Source of the DNA: Lichtheimia corymbifera B2541
Taxonomy: Eukaryota > Mucoromycota > Mucoromycetes > Mucorales > Lichtheimiaceae
Direction: 5' to 3'
DNA length: 43,538 nucleotides
NCBI GenBank assembly: GCA_000697475.1
Contig: JNEU01000477.1
Location: 1 to 43,538 of the forward strand
Part shown: one piece after another, positions 1-12,114 of the stretch
Numbering within the stretch: position 1 is the first letter of the stretch
How the letters are laid out: the number at the start of each line of letters is the position of its first letter
The notes under the pieces: model-generated
What the model saw: only the letters and a program-made list of their open reading frames with translations
Database searches by the model: none
What the model was told of the DNA's origin: nothing
Translations under genes and position numbers: made by a program

Positions 1-2118
1 ACTTTTCCTACGGCTGTACGAGGTAGAGCAGAAATAACTTTAACCCCACCAGTCAACTCGGAATCTTTTTCAGGTACACGCTCATTCACAAATTGAGCCA
101 CGGCTTCGGCCAGCTTCTCCGGATCTTGATTATTACCAGGCTCGGGGACAATATAGGCACGAGGGAGCTCATACACGCGCTTTTTGCTAAATGCACCCAC
201 TGCAGCGCATTCTCTAATGCCTCCAAATGCCATCTTTTGTATACATGATATTAGTAAAAGTGATCGATAACACGCATCCTGTTACTTACACAGAGGTCCT
301 CAATGGGCTTTGGGACAACCTACGCAATCGTAACATCATATGTTGTTAAAATTTACATTATATATCAGAAAAGGAAGAATCTTACTTACGGGTTTGTTAT
401 ATGTCTTGATTCTTTCGGATGCACGACCGAGCCAACGGATACGCTCATCCTCCTCCATGACGAAAATATCACCTGTGCGGAAGAATCCTTCTTCATCAAA
501 TGACTCTGCAGTCTTTTCTGGATTGTTGTAGTAGCTCTAAAGACTCGTTGTGTAAGATGCATGTCACACAAGATCGGTAACCTATATGCTTGTGATACTT
601 GCTTTAAAGATCATGGGAGACTTGAAGAGCAGCTCGCCTTGAGATCCACGTGGAACAGCTAGGATCGGGAAAAAGTATACGACATCAGCCCATCATCATC
701 ACTACTAGTGCATTCTATGTACACATCACGGACCTTTTCCGTTTTCATCCACCAATTTGAATTCAAGTCGCTCATCATTCTCACGAGCGTATCTGCCCTT
801 GTAAGCTAAAAACGTAAACAAGCATGAATTTACCCGTAAGAGGAAAAATTTAAGGTTGCATAGCTTACTTTGGTACGCTCCATTGGTGGCTCGCACGAAT
901 TTGTAACCGCACTCGGTTGAACCAAAGGCGACCAAGACATCGGTGTTTGGCACAATCCCAGCAGCCCGTTCAATGACCTTGGGATCCAAAGGCTGGCCAG
1001 CACCACATAACATTTTGAGATATGATAAATCCAATGCTTCATCTCCAGCTTGTTGAATGGATTGAATAAGATTAATCAATCGAGTCAGCACATGACATGG
1101 AAGAACATTGGGAGTGGCACATTTGAATTTTCGCACGTAATGCAATATGACATTCTCATCCATGCTATCCGTAACATACTGGCGGTAACGGCTATACACC
1201 CAAGACTGCAATGAATGGATCAGGTTGTGTGCACTTGCAAAGTTGCCACAGGTCAACACGGTAAGAGCACTGCTGCTTCCAAGTAATTCTCGATCAGCCT
1301 CTTCGGCTACAAATTTGACGCGGCGCATTTCTACGGCATGGCTGTGGAAGAGGATTGATTTAGTCTTGTGTCACCCTGTCATGCAAAGTATAATACCAAT
1401 TTTACTCACGTTCCATTAACCAATTTGTAAGCTCCAGTAGTACCTGATGTACAAAGGAGGTGAGCAGGTGCATCGGGTGAGACCTCTGGCAATGGTTGCT
1501 GTTCATCGACAGGCTGCAAGAAATCCGTAAACAGCTGCGTTCCAGCTGGTGCTTGTTTTGTGGCCATAACGAGCATTGGAAGTTGCTTGCCATACAATTT
1601 CATGGCATCCCACATGAGCTGTACTGTATCCGTATGAGCAATGACAAGCTTGGGATCACTAATTTGGAAGATCTTGGAGATATCATCGGCCGACAAGAAC
1701 GAGCGCAAGGGGCAAGCAACACATCCTATAGTTCATGATAGATTAATACCGGTACCAAGCAAGAATAAAAAAGTGAACATCCTACCTGCAGCCATAATAC
1801 CATGGAAAGCAGGATAGTACTCAATCTACATGTCTCTTGTTAATACAAGGTTCCACGCTTTCAAAGCACGACAACACTTACATCATTGCGAGAGCAAATG
1901 GCAACGACATCGCCTTGCTTGACACCCAAAGATGGGTCTAAGAGTGCATGGGCAAATGCACGGACGTTGGTACGCAGCTCGTTGAATGTATAATATCGCT
2001 CCGTGTTTTCTGCATCAATAAGCAAAGGCACATCATCGGAGAAACCTTGATCAGGATTCTTGGTCTCAAAGATGAGCTGGTACAAGTTTTGTGGTTGATC
2101 TGTTTGTGAGCCAAGCAT
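1..2118 (-). CDS. 4CL-like AMP-binding acyl-CoA ligase (3' end outside window)
   Basis: ANL-superfamily enzyme expected to activate a carboxylic acid as acyl-AMP and pass it to CoA; the substrate cannot be told. Nine exons read from the complement: 1882-2118, 1786-1825, 1410-1725, 869-1341, 734-805, 603-658, 390-536, 290-319 (ten codons) and 1-233, giving 534 residues. Motifs in order: TSGTTG phosphate loop, FGSTE (A5), RTGD (A7), GRASERIK (A8), and PRTAVGK with the catalytic Lys of the C-terminal domain at the very window edge, so only a short tail is missing. The start at 2118 is the first ATG after a TATA-like element. The intron 537-602 has a GC donor and intron 658/734 a weak GTCCGT donor. 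No PTS1 can be judged because the C-terminus is absent. Confidence 0.88.
537..602 (-). other. GC-AG intron in the acyl-CoA ligase gene
   Basis: 66-nt intron on the complement, donor GCAAGT, acceptor TTTAG. It joins SPMIFK to SYYNNPEKTAESF in frame; no GT donor nearby does so. Confidence 0.85.
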
Positions 2119-2180
2119 TATACGCGTAGTAGTGGATGGAAAGAACCAGGGAAGAGAACAAGTAGGGTCCACTATCCTCT

Positions 2181-2190
2181 TTTTATATAA
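2181..2190 (-). promoter_or_regulatory. TATA-like box of the acyl-CoA ligase gene
   Basis: TTATATAAAA on the complement, about 63-72 nt upstream of the ATG at 2118. Seen in sequence; promoter role is inferred from the spacing. Confidence 0.5.
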
Positions 2191-3150
2191 TCCTCGAGTA
2201 GAGTCAAATGTCACACAATATCCAGGGCACCATCACCAACTGAGTTTGCATTGCTGTGAGTTTATGCACCGCCTTTATGGATTGTTGCTTTCAATAATGT
2301 CTCTTACATAGCCTCCTCCAGCCCCATCGGCTTCGCTATTATCATATGAGAGCTGGTATCCCACGATCCTCCTAACAAAAATAGCTTGCATGGTATCAAA
2401 TACCTTTACTACCGCCATGGCCAATCGATATCCAAAGGTTTGAAGGTGACGAAAAAATGATGGTAATCGTGATATAAGTATATCACTGCATCACGTGATG
2501 AATCGACAAAAGCAATTCAAGAGGCTAAGGGATATCGATTTTCTCGTTGCTATAGGAATCACACCGTCGTCAGTGATACCTAAACACTCCGCCTGCTATA
2601 GCAACTTGCATTAAGCTTGTCTTTTTTCACACTTTCAAATGGCCCAATGGCTGACGTGAATAAAGCTACATAATGGGAAAGTGATGGCTTTCATTTTGTT
2701 GGCCCCCACAAATCGGTGCGGATAGAAAGCCGACAGCCAAGATTTGACCAATGTGCCTGGGCCAAGCAGATCCACTAAAATCAATACGAGGCCAATCATC
2801 GTGCAGCTTTTGTTTTCTGCTTAGTGACTCCGATTAGGAGGTGTGTGTGTTTTGTGTTGTCGTCCGATCTTGCATATTGGTAAATGATCTCTTATTGGTG
2901 ATGAGTCGAAAGCGTGTTTTGTGTTTTATTCACCAACAAGATATGAATGATGATTACAATTAGGGAAATCAGTCAATGGCATTTTAGACATGGAATGTCT
3001 TTTTCTATTTGATACGAGCGGATTACAACATCGTCATAGGTTTCACCTGTGTACTGCTGAAGCATTAGCTAGTAGCAATAAAGGAAATTCAGTCACATCA
3101 ACGGCTCGAAACTTTTTTTTGGACCTTCCAACGACTTATCTTTGATCCAG
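2191..3150. other. Divergent intergenic region, acyl-CoA ligase / ABCF2
   Basis: About 1 kb between two divergently transcribed genes, presumably carrying both promoters. A 47-codon reading frame lies at 2275-2418 on the complement but matches nothing I know. No RNA gene or long repeat was seen. Confidence 0.6.
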
Positions 3151-3155
3151 TCTCT

Positions 3156-3192
<37 letters not shown>
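3151..3192 (+). repeat. CT-dinucleotide tract in the ABCF2 leader
   Basis: Nearly pure CT repeat ending about 25 nt before the ATG at 3217. Pyrimidine-rich leaders are common just upstream of strongly expressed fungal genes; here it also opens a false in-frame extension that I did not use for the start. Confidence 0.7.
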
Positions 3193-3193
<1 letters not shown>

Positions 3194-3216
3194 ACTTCCC
3201 CCCTCCAATTACGACG

Positions 3217-5093
3217 ATGAGTGGACAAGTATCAGCATCAAAGGCAAAGCGTCTCGCAGCTAGAGCAGCTAAGGCTGAAGCCAAGGGTCGTGGTGGCAAG
3301 CGTGGAGCTAAGGCTGCTGCTGCTGAACAACCTTCAGTTGATCAACTCGACATGAACAAAGCCAGCATCAATGTCGATCGTACTGCCACTGGTGTTTATA
3401 CTTCCCAGGAACGTAGTCGTGATATCAAGATCGAGTCCTATTCGCTCAACTACCACGGTCGTGTCTTGATTGATAACGCTACCATCGAACTCAACTTTGG
3501 TCGTCGTTATGGTCTTCTTGGTGCCAACGGCTCTGGCAAGTCTACTTTCCTCCAATCTCTTGCCGATAGAGATATTGAGATTCCTCCTCACATTGATGTA
3601 AGTACATTGGATGCATTGCAGTAAGGGGGTATATGCATATGGCTGACTGACATTTATCCTTTTCATTTTAGACCTACTTGTTGAATCAAGAGGCTGAGCC
3701 TTCCGATATGAACGCCGTTGAAGCTGTCATTCATCACGCCAAGAATGAGGTTGCTCGTCTTGAAAAGGAAGTTGAAGAACTCTTGGGTGAAGACGATGGT
3801 GCCGACAACCCCTTGTTGGATGATTTGTACGAACGTATCGAAGGAATGGATCCTGCTACATTCGAGACTCGTGCCTGTACCTTGCTCGCTGGTTTGGGTT
3901 TCACTACAAAGCAGATGGCTAAGGCTACCAAGGACATGTCTGGTGGTTGGCGTATGCGTGTTGCTCTTGCACGTGCTCTTTTCGTCCGTCCTACTCTTTT
4001 GTTGTTGGATGAACCTACCAACCATTTGGATTTGGAAGCCTGTGTTTGGTTGGAAGAATACCTCAAGACCTATGATCGTATTTTGGTGGTCAACTCTCAC
4101 TCTCAAGATTTCCTCAATGGTGTGTGTACCAACATTATGCACTTGAACCATAAGCGCAAGTTGATCTACTATGGTGGTAACTACGACATGTTCGTCAAGA
4201 CCAAGGAAGAAAACGAGATCAACCAAGCCAAGGCCTATGAAAAGCAACAAGAAGAAATTGCTCATATCAAAAAGTTCATTGCTTCTGCCGGTACTTATGC
4301 CAACTTGGTGCGTCAAGCCAAGTCCAAGCAAAAGATCATTGACAAGATGGAGGCTGCTGGTTTGGTTGAAAAGGTTGAGAATCCCCACAAGTTCAAGTTC
4401 TCCTTCACGGATGTCGCCAAGTTGCCTCCTCCTGTGCTTGCTTTCCAAGAGATCACTTTTGCCTATGATGGTAACCCTGCCAACGCCTTGTACAAGAACA
4501 TTGAGCTTGGTGTGGATATGGATTCCCGTATTGCTCTTGTGGGTCCCAATGGTGCTGGCAAGTCCACTTTGCTTAAGCTCATGAGCGGTGAATTGATGCC
4601 TACTGAGGGTCGTGTCCAACGTCATACTTCGCTTAAGCTCGGCAAGTACTCTCAGCACTCTGCTGATCAGCTTGAGATGGATCTCTCCCCCATCGATTAC
4701 ATGCGTAAAAAGTTCCCTCAAGTCAGCACTGAAGTCACCTTCTGGCGTCAACAAATCGGTCGCTATGGTCTTTCTGGTTCCCATCAAACTTCTCCCATTG
4801 CCCACTTGTCCGATGGTCTCAAGTCGCGTCTTGTTTTCTGTGAACTTGCTGTGATGCATCCTCACATCATCTTGTTGGACGAACCTACCAATCACTTGGA
4901 TATGGAGTCTATCGATTCGCTTGCTGAAGCTATCAACGAGTTCTCTGGTGGTGTCGTCCTTGTTTCTCACGACTTTAGACTTATCTCTCAAGTTGCTCAA
5001 CAAATCTGGCGTTGCGAGAACGGTAAAGTCATGCCCTTCGAAGGTAGCATTGCCGAGTACAAGGAATCTCTCAGAAAGAATGTCAAGTTGTAA
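3217..5093 (+). CDS. ARB1: ABCF2/Arb1-type ATP-binding cassette protein
   Basis: Soluble twin-ABC ATPase; yeast Arb1 acts in 40S/60S ribosome biogenesis and shuttles between nucleus and cytoplasm (family knowledge). Two exons, 3217-3597 and 3672-5093, give 600 residues, close to the usual 610. The first about 45 residues are basic and Ala/Lys-rich. NBD1 has Walker A GANGSGKST (about residues 102-110), signature SGGWRMR and Walker B LLLLDEPTNHLD. NBD2 has Walker A GPNGAGKST, signature region LSDGLKSRL and ILLDEPTNHLD. There are no membrane segments, as expected for ABCF. The second signature has Leu where family members usually carry Gln. Convergent with the coiled-coil gene at 5527. Confidence 0.95.
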
Positions 5094-5526
5094 ACAACCC
5101 CACAACATCCAACTCGCTGACACTAGCATCAAAACAACAACAGCAACAACAACAACAACAACAATACATCTACAACGTCGACAACGATCCTCTCTTCCAT
5201 ACTATTCATCTAGAGATAGAAAAACTCACTCACTACAACAACCCAATCACCATAACAACAACCCTTTCCTCAATACATTCCCGGATTCCTTTGTATATTT
5301 GCCTCATTGTGAAAGAACGATTTGCTTTCCCCCATCAGTTATTCGGCTATTACTCTGTGCGTGTGTGTGATTTTAATTGTGATACTGCGTATAAAAGAGG
5401 GGTGGTGGATGGGTGTTTTATGTAAATTTGGGTGGAGGAGATGGACGAGCTAGCTGGGTGTATTAGGGCCATTTTCAGACCGAAAATGCATGTGTGGATA
5501 TACATTTTACAAAGGGGCAATGAGAA
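5094..5526. other. Convergent 3' region, ABCF2 / coiled-coil gene
   Basis: Holds the 3' UTRs of two facing genes, including a CAA/ACA-rich stretch at about 5130-5165. No coding signal seen. Confidence 0.6.
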
Positions 5527-7452
5527 TTAAAAGTTGAAATCCACCTTTGAGAAATCAGATTGAGCCAATTCTTTTTCGATTTCTCGTAGCAAGTCTTCAT
5601 CTTCATCATGGCATGCTTTGCGGATGGGCACTGGAGGAGGGATATTGGATGAAGTTGTGGGTGTAACAGGCTCATTCGATGATACAGATCCAGAATGAGA
5701 TGTTTTCCTTGGCAGCTGTTTCTTTGTGGATGAGGGTGTGGCGACTGACAACTTTTCACGTGGACGTAAGAGCTCACTCAATGTTCCGCTTTCGATAGCC
5801 TTCATCACATCCTCGTGTTGCTATATTTGTTAAATCATGGTGAGTACACATGTCGTTTATAAGCATGATGTGTGTGAATCACTTACACCACGGTATTCAC
5901 CACCAACAAAGACCATGGGTAAACCCTTGTTAGAGCCTTGTTGTCGACGCATATGCTGAAGAGCTGGTTCGCTTTGTGCTACATCGACCACTTGGAACTT
6001 GATATCCTTGGCTGTGAATGTATTTTGCAGTGATTCTTGGTTGCGTTTGATGGTAGGATTAGCTGACACGCTTGATACGTATAGCTGTACACATGCAGGA
6101 TCACGTGGAACAAGCTCAATATCATGTTGCATGACAGGCCAACGAATCACCTTGTTAGGACCACCTGTTTTACGCAATGTCAGCTTCATAAGCTCTTGCT
6201 GTTGTCCCTGGCGCATGGCAGACATTTGCTCTTGATGCGACTTGTGAAGGCTGGCAAGCTGCACAGAATGATCATGCTCCGATTGTTCAAATTCCTGCAA
6301 CAGCTTTTCAACTTCAGTGTTCATATCACTCTTGGCTCGTCTCTCTGCATTTTCAAGACGCTCTTTGAGTTGACGAGTATCACGTTCATGCTTGAGCTCA
6401 ATCTCCTGGATCATTTGCTGCTGTTGTCGTTCAAGATTACGGATGGCACGTTCCTGCGTCTGTTTTAAATCGCTCAAGGATTGTTGCTGTTGCACAAGCT
6501 CACGATCTTTTTCTGCAATCTCTTCAGCATGCGACTGGAGAATGGCCTCGTGTTTTTGTTTTTGGGCCTGTGTTACAAACATGTCAATATCATTTCATGA
6601 TGCATTCCTTGCTTATTACCTCAAGCTGTTGATTGAGCTCCTCCAATTTTTGAATCATTAAACGATCACTTTCAAGATCCATCGTGAGACGATTGAGACG
6701 TTTTTGGTCTTCGTCACCATTCTTTGGTTTTCGATCTCGGCGATTGAGTTGAGCACGCAACACCGCTAGTTCTTTCTCCTTCTCCTCGAGTCGACCTACA
6801 GCCTCCTCAAGTCGGTTCACAGCCTCTTCATTCTAAACCCACGTATCGGGGAAAAAAGTGATAATGAAGGGGTTAAAGCGTGAACAATACAGCATCATAC
6901 AAAGAAAAAAAGGGGGAACGGGGAAATGCAATGTAGAATTGGATGCTTAAGGAGAAAAAAGAGAGAGACATAGAGACTTACTGCTTGTTTCAGCTCATCA
7001 AGTTGATCTGTCACTTGCTGCAATTCTGGTTTTGCTGCAGCTTGTTCATTTTTCCACTTTTCTTGCAATTCCTGAAGTTGCTTATCTTTGTCGCGTATCA
7101 TTTTTTCTTTTTCCTCGAGTTCCATCTGCACATTGGTTGTTTGTTTTTGTTGTTCAATCTTCTCCATCAATTGTTGGATCTCCTTTTCTCGCTGTTGTAA
7201 TCGTTCTTGAAGAGCATCATCTTGCGATTTATCTTGCACCTGCTTTCGTAGTTCATCCAATTCAGCGGATTGACGCCTTATCACATCCAAATGCTCCGTT
7301 TCCTAGCAAGTCGTCAGTGTACATGACATAGATGACATGTGCATTATATACAGTACCTTGTATTTGAGTTCATCATATTCTTGACGAATCTGCTCTACAG
7401 CAGGTTCATCAGGTTTACGTTTGTTTTTTTTACGGCTCCCAAAGCACGGCAT
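5527..7452 (-). CDS. Coiled-coil protein with C-terminal SH3BGRL-type thioredoxin-like domain
   Basis: Five exons (7357-7452, 6982-7302, 6620-6832, 5887-6567, 5527-5820) give 534 residues. The N-terminus MPCFGSRKKNKRK combines Cys-3 with a basic patch, which could be a lipidation and membrane-contact site (inference). Residues about 33-345 are rich in Glu, Gln, Lys and Leu with heptad-like spacing, indicating a long coiled coil. Residues about 368-460 resemble SH3BGRL proteins: VQLYVSS at the first strand, IKFQVVDVA, then LPMVFVGGEYRG with the cis-Pro. The CxxC redox pair of glutaredoxins is absent, so a binding rather than redox role is likely. A Pro/Ser-rich linker and an acidic LLREIEKEL helix end the protein. 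Function unknown to me; tandem with the hydrolase gene upstream. Confidence 0.85.
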
Positions 7453-7698
7453 CGGAAAAGAATAATGCAATCAAGAGAAAAAGAAAAGAGTGCTAGTGTT
7501 TATTTTATGCTATATATATGGGGGTTTGATTTCATGATACTCTTTGCTCATTCTCGGGGTTTCCAGGGGTCACATGTTGTAGGGGAACGGAGAGAGCATA
7601 ATGAGCCTTCACAAGCAATAATGATGGTATTGTACTCCAAAGAAGTTAGGACGATTTTATAAAGAGGATGGTGTGGTCAACTGCTTAAAATATCTGCA

Positions 7699-9056
7699 TT
7701 AACACGAGAAATAGGGATGGCCAAGTGTTGTAAGCGTCATATTGATTTGGTTGGCATGTGTAACCATCGGCATATGTCCAGCTCCTTGAACCAGCAAAGG
7801 GAGATCTTGATGATGGTCGTCCAAAGCACGATTTATGATTTCCATATCTGAAGGCGGTACCATTGTGTCCTAGAAAACACATATACATATACACATGTCA
7901 TTAACACACAACCCATTGTTTTCATCCCCCCTTCCCTCATATTCCTCCCCCAAACCTACCATTGATCCTCCTATAAGTTTAACTTGTTTCGCGGTGATCC
8001 TTTTGTATACGTCGCTGGTGGGTAGTTGTACACCATACACATATCGCTTATATACAGGTGTGCGACTTGACAAATTCCAAAATAGCTGTCTAAAGACAAG
8101 CAATTTAGATGGGCTCATTGTTCCGTTTTTATAATACTTACTTTCTTCGAATACCATCATCTATTTCTTGGTCTGGATTAAGAAACCGGTTCACACTTTT
8201 GCTGTATAATCCACCTCGACGATCCGCACGTCGTCCACGATCAAAGAGCCAGTCGGGTATATATCGAATCCATTGTTTGCCTTTTTGTTGCTTGGCATCC
8301 AATTGTGCTTTGGGAGCAATCAGGACCAGGGTAGCGATATTGCTGATCGAGGAAGCTGCAACATAGGTAGCCACTGCACATCCATACGAATGACCAACCA
8401 CCATAATCTGCTGTTTGTCGTCTTCCTTTGCATATTTGTGCAACACTGCAATCACATCTTCCGCAAGCGATTGTGTACGGTAAGCATCCCACCTGAACCG
8501 TATATGAGTGACATAATATACCGACGATGAAAGTCTTTTACTTACTCTTTTGAAACCTCGCTTTTGCCACATCCAAGCATGTCAACTGCAAGCAAATTGG
8601 CTGTGTCGCGCTTTGCAAAGAAATCAAGCTGTGTTTCCCATTGTGATGCCTAATGTTTCCCTTAGCAACGTTTGATAAGGATGGTAAGTACATACACGGT
8701 ACTTACCTGACCACCTAAACCATGGATAAATAGGATCAAAGGTGCCTCAGGCTTGGTGCATGGTATATAGACGACTCGAAGCTTGTGTCCACGGACCTGA
8801 ACGTGTTGCGAGTGGTTGGCCAAGAGTGACGATTCAGCTAACACAAAGTAACAACACGGTAAGCAACAATGGGTGTCAATGAGGAGGGGCGACATGGCAA
8901 TAAGTTACACTCGTTGAGAAGATCGCGTTCCAGTTTTTCATCGTCTGAGAGTGGCATGGCGATGAGCTTCCTTCGTAGATAAAGCAGTCCGAGTATCGAA
9001 GCAATGATAGAGGCAGCGATAGTCGTGTTGGAGGTGGTATCTTGAGATTTGAACAT
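7699..9056 (-). CDS. Membrane-anchored alpha/beta hydrolase, ABHD8-like
   Basis: Six exons (8909-9056, 8707-8837, 8546-8649, 8142-8492, 7960-8089, 7699-7869) give 344 residues. An N-terminal hydrophobic segment (residues about 11-27) followed by RRK suggests a signal anchor. The fold motifs are in order: FIHGLGG oxyanion loop, nucleophile elbow GHSYG (Ser about 163), Asp289 in DTMVPPSD and His320 in GAGHMP, so the Ser-Asp-His triad looks intact. The block around VVGHSYG resembles metazoan ABHD8; the substrate, perhaps a lipid or ester, is not known. The ATG at 9056 was chosen because the frame upstream has only a non-ATG opening. Divergent from RCC1. Confidence 0.87.
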
Positions 9057-9515
9057 GGTAAAGGTAGCTGACAAACCAGTAACATCCGGATTTATCTGCA
9101 AATGATCCAATTCCCGATAGCATGATTACTGCATTGTTGTGTCGTACGCGACTTCTTTTTATCAATGATTGCCTTTCGATAGTGGCACTATAGGAAACAA
9201 TTCTTCTTCAACAACAAGGCAGCAGTAGTAGTAGTAGTAGTAGCAGTAGCATTGCATGATCTTCATCAATTGCATAAAATAGATGTAACCTCTTTATTAC
9301 ATGGGTAAATAGGGTATTCATGATAGGATTGGATGGTTGAATAAAGAGCAGTTTGTTTGTATGTGGTGCCATTATGCGATTAAAAGCGTGCTTTGTTCTC
9401 GATACAAGTCATTGTCGGAAGTCTGTGTATTTAGCCACCGATGCTGATTTTGCTTACTGTTTGCTTTCAGCCCACATATAACACTATACTCTTTCCTCTT
9501 TAAACTCTACCAACA
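9057..9515. promoter_or_regulatory. Shared divergent promoter region, hydrolase / RCC1
   Basis: 459 nt between two opposite starts. Contains an AGT trinucleotide run at about 9221-9250 and an AT-rich CATATAA at about 9474-9480, some 40 nt before the RCC1 ATG, which may serve as its TATA element. Confidence 0.5.
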
Positions 9516-10955
9516 ATGAGCGATCAAATGGACATGTCGCCTGTAGCAAAGCGTGCTCGTGTTAGCAGCAATAGTCAAGGTGACTCAACAGTCGGATTGT
9601 CGCGTCAAGCATCTTCGCGTTCATTCCACGACATCAACTCGCTACCCCAAAAGCCCTTGGAAGCCGGCCAGGTGTTTGTCTTTGGCAATGGTGATGTCGG
9701 TCAGCTCGGCCTTGGCGATGAAATGTTGAGACGTAAACGACCTATGCCTTTGCGAGCTCTTGACGACGAAGAGATATGTGATGTGGTCTCTGGTGGTATC
9801 CATACAATTGCTATCACCAAGGGCGGCAAGGTATGTGTGATCATATATACATACAAAGCATGATGAAGCTAAGTAAGCATATATAGCTCTGGAGTTGGGG
9901 ATGCAATGATCAAGGAGCATTGGGACGACCAGGCGATGAGTACGTGCCACTTCCAGTCCATAACCTTGAAGGTGTCAACATTACCAAGGTAGCATGCGGT
10001 GATTCAGTATCGATGGCTCTTTCGGATACTGGTGAATTGTACTGCTGGGGTACTTTCCGTGTAAGTGCTTTTTTTCCATCCTCCAACCATTTTACGGTAT
10101 TGACTAGGTTCGATCTAGTCATCTGAAGGTGCTCTTGGTTTCTCCAAGAAGCAAGCAGTGCAAGAATTGCCAAAGATTTTTGAGCCGCTCGCCAAAGAGA
10201 CTATTGTGGATATTGCAGCTGGTGCTGATCACTGTCTTGCTCTCAACAACCATGGCCGTGTATTCAGTTGGGGCAATGGTCAACAATACCAATTGGGTCG
10301 TCGTGTGATTGAACGTCGCAAAAAGAATGGTCTTCAACCAGAGCCACTTAGCCTCAAGAATATCAAGACCATTGGATCGGGATCGTATCACTCTTTCGCA
10401 TTGAGCCACACCAATGACTTATATGTATGGGGCTTGAACAACTTTCAACAATGTGGCCTCTGGGAGACCGAGGAGGATCATAAGACCCCCTCCGAAGTGA
10501 CCGTGCCAACCGTGATCCCAGGATTGCAAGGAAAGGGCGATATCAAGTCAATGGTTGCAGGCGAACATCATTCTTATATCTTGATGGAAAACGGTGATGT
10601 CTATGCTTTTGGTCGTGCAGATTCATCCCAGCTTGGTCTTCCCAAAGAAGAGATTAATCGTGTCGCATTGGGTGATAACGACAAATCGGCTTTTAAGCGT
10701 GCTATTGGCTTCCCCACCAAGATCCCTGGTCTCAGCAACGTGGAACAAATCAGCAGTGGTGGTAACCATGGTATCGTCACTACAACGGATGGCACTGCTT
10801 ATACGTGGGGCTTTGGTGAATCGGCTAACCTTGGCAATGGAGCCGAAGAAGATGAGCCTGTTCCTGTAAAGTTGACTGGCCAAAAGCTCGAAGGTCATAA
10901 AGTCTTGCGTGTTGCTGCAGGTGGACATCACTCAGTTATTGTTGCCACAAAGTAA
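9516..10955 (+). CDS. RCC1-type Ran guanine nucleotide exchange factor
   Basis: Chromatin-bound exchange factor that loads Ran with GTP to drive nuclear transport and spindle functions (family role; Pim1/Srm1 in yeasts). Three exons, 9516-9830, 9887-10060 and 10119-10955, give 441 residues, typical length. After a Ser/Arg-rich tail of about 45 residues there are seven-blade propeller repeats with the recurring pattern W/F-G-x-N/G...GxLG and GxxH: VFGNGDVGQLG, LWSWGCNDQGALG, LYCWGTFR, VFSWGNGQQYQLG, LYVWGLNNFQQCG, VYAFGRADSSQLG, AYTWGFGESANLG. KRAR near residue 12 could be a nuclear localisation signal. Convergent with SLX1. Confidence 0.95.
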
Positions 10956-11172
10956 ACTCCATCCCATCACACCAACACCACCAACTTGTATACACACACA
11001 CAACACAACACACACACATATATATATACAACTTATATACAACACCCACACACACTACCATCCTCTCGCGCACTCACACACATATACACGCACGCATCTC
11101 ATCTTTTTTGTTCAAAAGAAAGACAATACACAATCGCACAATGCATGGATTACAAACAATGATGTTGGGTTT

Positions 11173-12114
11173 TTATTTGGATGATAGACGATGTCGATTA
11201 TGTAAATCTTGAATGAGATCACCCCAGAAAAGTTGTTTGCGACAATCAGGGCATGAGCCTGACACGGGTACCAAAGACAGCTGATCTTTAGCGTCATCGA
11301 GGAACTCAGTAGCGAGGCATGTCAGATGAGCAACCATATCACAATCGTTGTTGTTGCATGCTACAAATGTGTCGTGTTTGGTATTCTGTGACAAGTTAAT
11401 AAGAGGGATGATGATTTATGATGATGAAACAAGGGAGGGAGAGGAAGAGAGAGAGACGCTTACCATGTCTTGAATGGGGTCCAAGCACACATGACAACGG
11501 GTAGAAGAAAAGGATCGAATGACGGCTGTTGTGCTACCAGTTACCGTTGAGGAGATCATTGGAGATGTATCGAGTGGGCCACTGGTAATGGTCATGTGGG
11601 ATGGCAAATCACCTGCCATGGTCGAGGCTACAATGTCGAATAAAGCACGTACATCGGCTGCAACAAAATGGAGCTTAAGAGGCCATTGTCGATATGGATG
11701 GATCATGAGCATGTCGAGTAATATCCGGAGCTTAAAGGTGAGCAAGTTGCAGTACTGTTTGTGTTTCAAGCTATTCTCCAGGTACTCATTGTCCCAAAAC
11801 GTCATACGCTGTCGATGCCGTGTCTTTAAAGGGTTCTGCCACGCCCACTCGAATTGAAGTGCGAAACTATCATTGGGAAATCCGTATACAAACATGATCA
11901 TCTCCCTATACGACGCTTGTCAGTTTTCATATGCGTTGGAATGACAATGTCGTTACCATGGTCGACCATTCTCAGTCTTTTTCGCTCCTTGGACAATTTC
12001 ACCATTATGTTGACGAAGACGATGGACAGGATCAGGGGTCGTGCCAATGTAGACTCTGTTGTGATATCTTGGAAGGTTCAGGCTTCTTAGCAAGTAACAA
12101 CACTTGGTGACCAT
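11173..12114 (-). CDS. SLX1: Structure-specific endonuclease subunit SLX1
   Basis: Catalytic subunit of the SLX1-SLX4 nuclease, which cuts branched DNA such as Holliday junctions, flaps and replication forks in the nucleus. Three exons (11957-12114, 11464-11905, 11173-11385) give 270 residues. The GIY-YIG domain is at the N-terminus: CYLLRSL, VYIGTT (residues about 21-26), then RLRQHNGEI with the catalytic Arg, and Glu72 in LQFEWAW as the metal ligand. The C-terminal zinc module starts [10 protein letters not shown] and continues with CNNNDC, HLTC and CPDC, a C4HC3 RING/PHD-like pattern. The first exon is short of the usual tracking limits but is required to complete GIY-YIG. An SLX4 gene is not in this window. 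Confidence 0.93.

Noticed and set aside
2275..2418. 47-codon ATG frame on the complement upstream of the acyl-CoA ligase
   Set aside because: Short, unrecognised, and separated from the ligase by a TATA box; no evidence of expression.
3663..5132. 489-codon open frame antisense to ABCF2
   Set aside because: Mirror of a highly codon-biased gene; it tracks the ABCF2 exon and its translation resembles no family.
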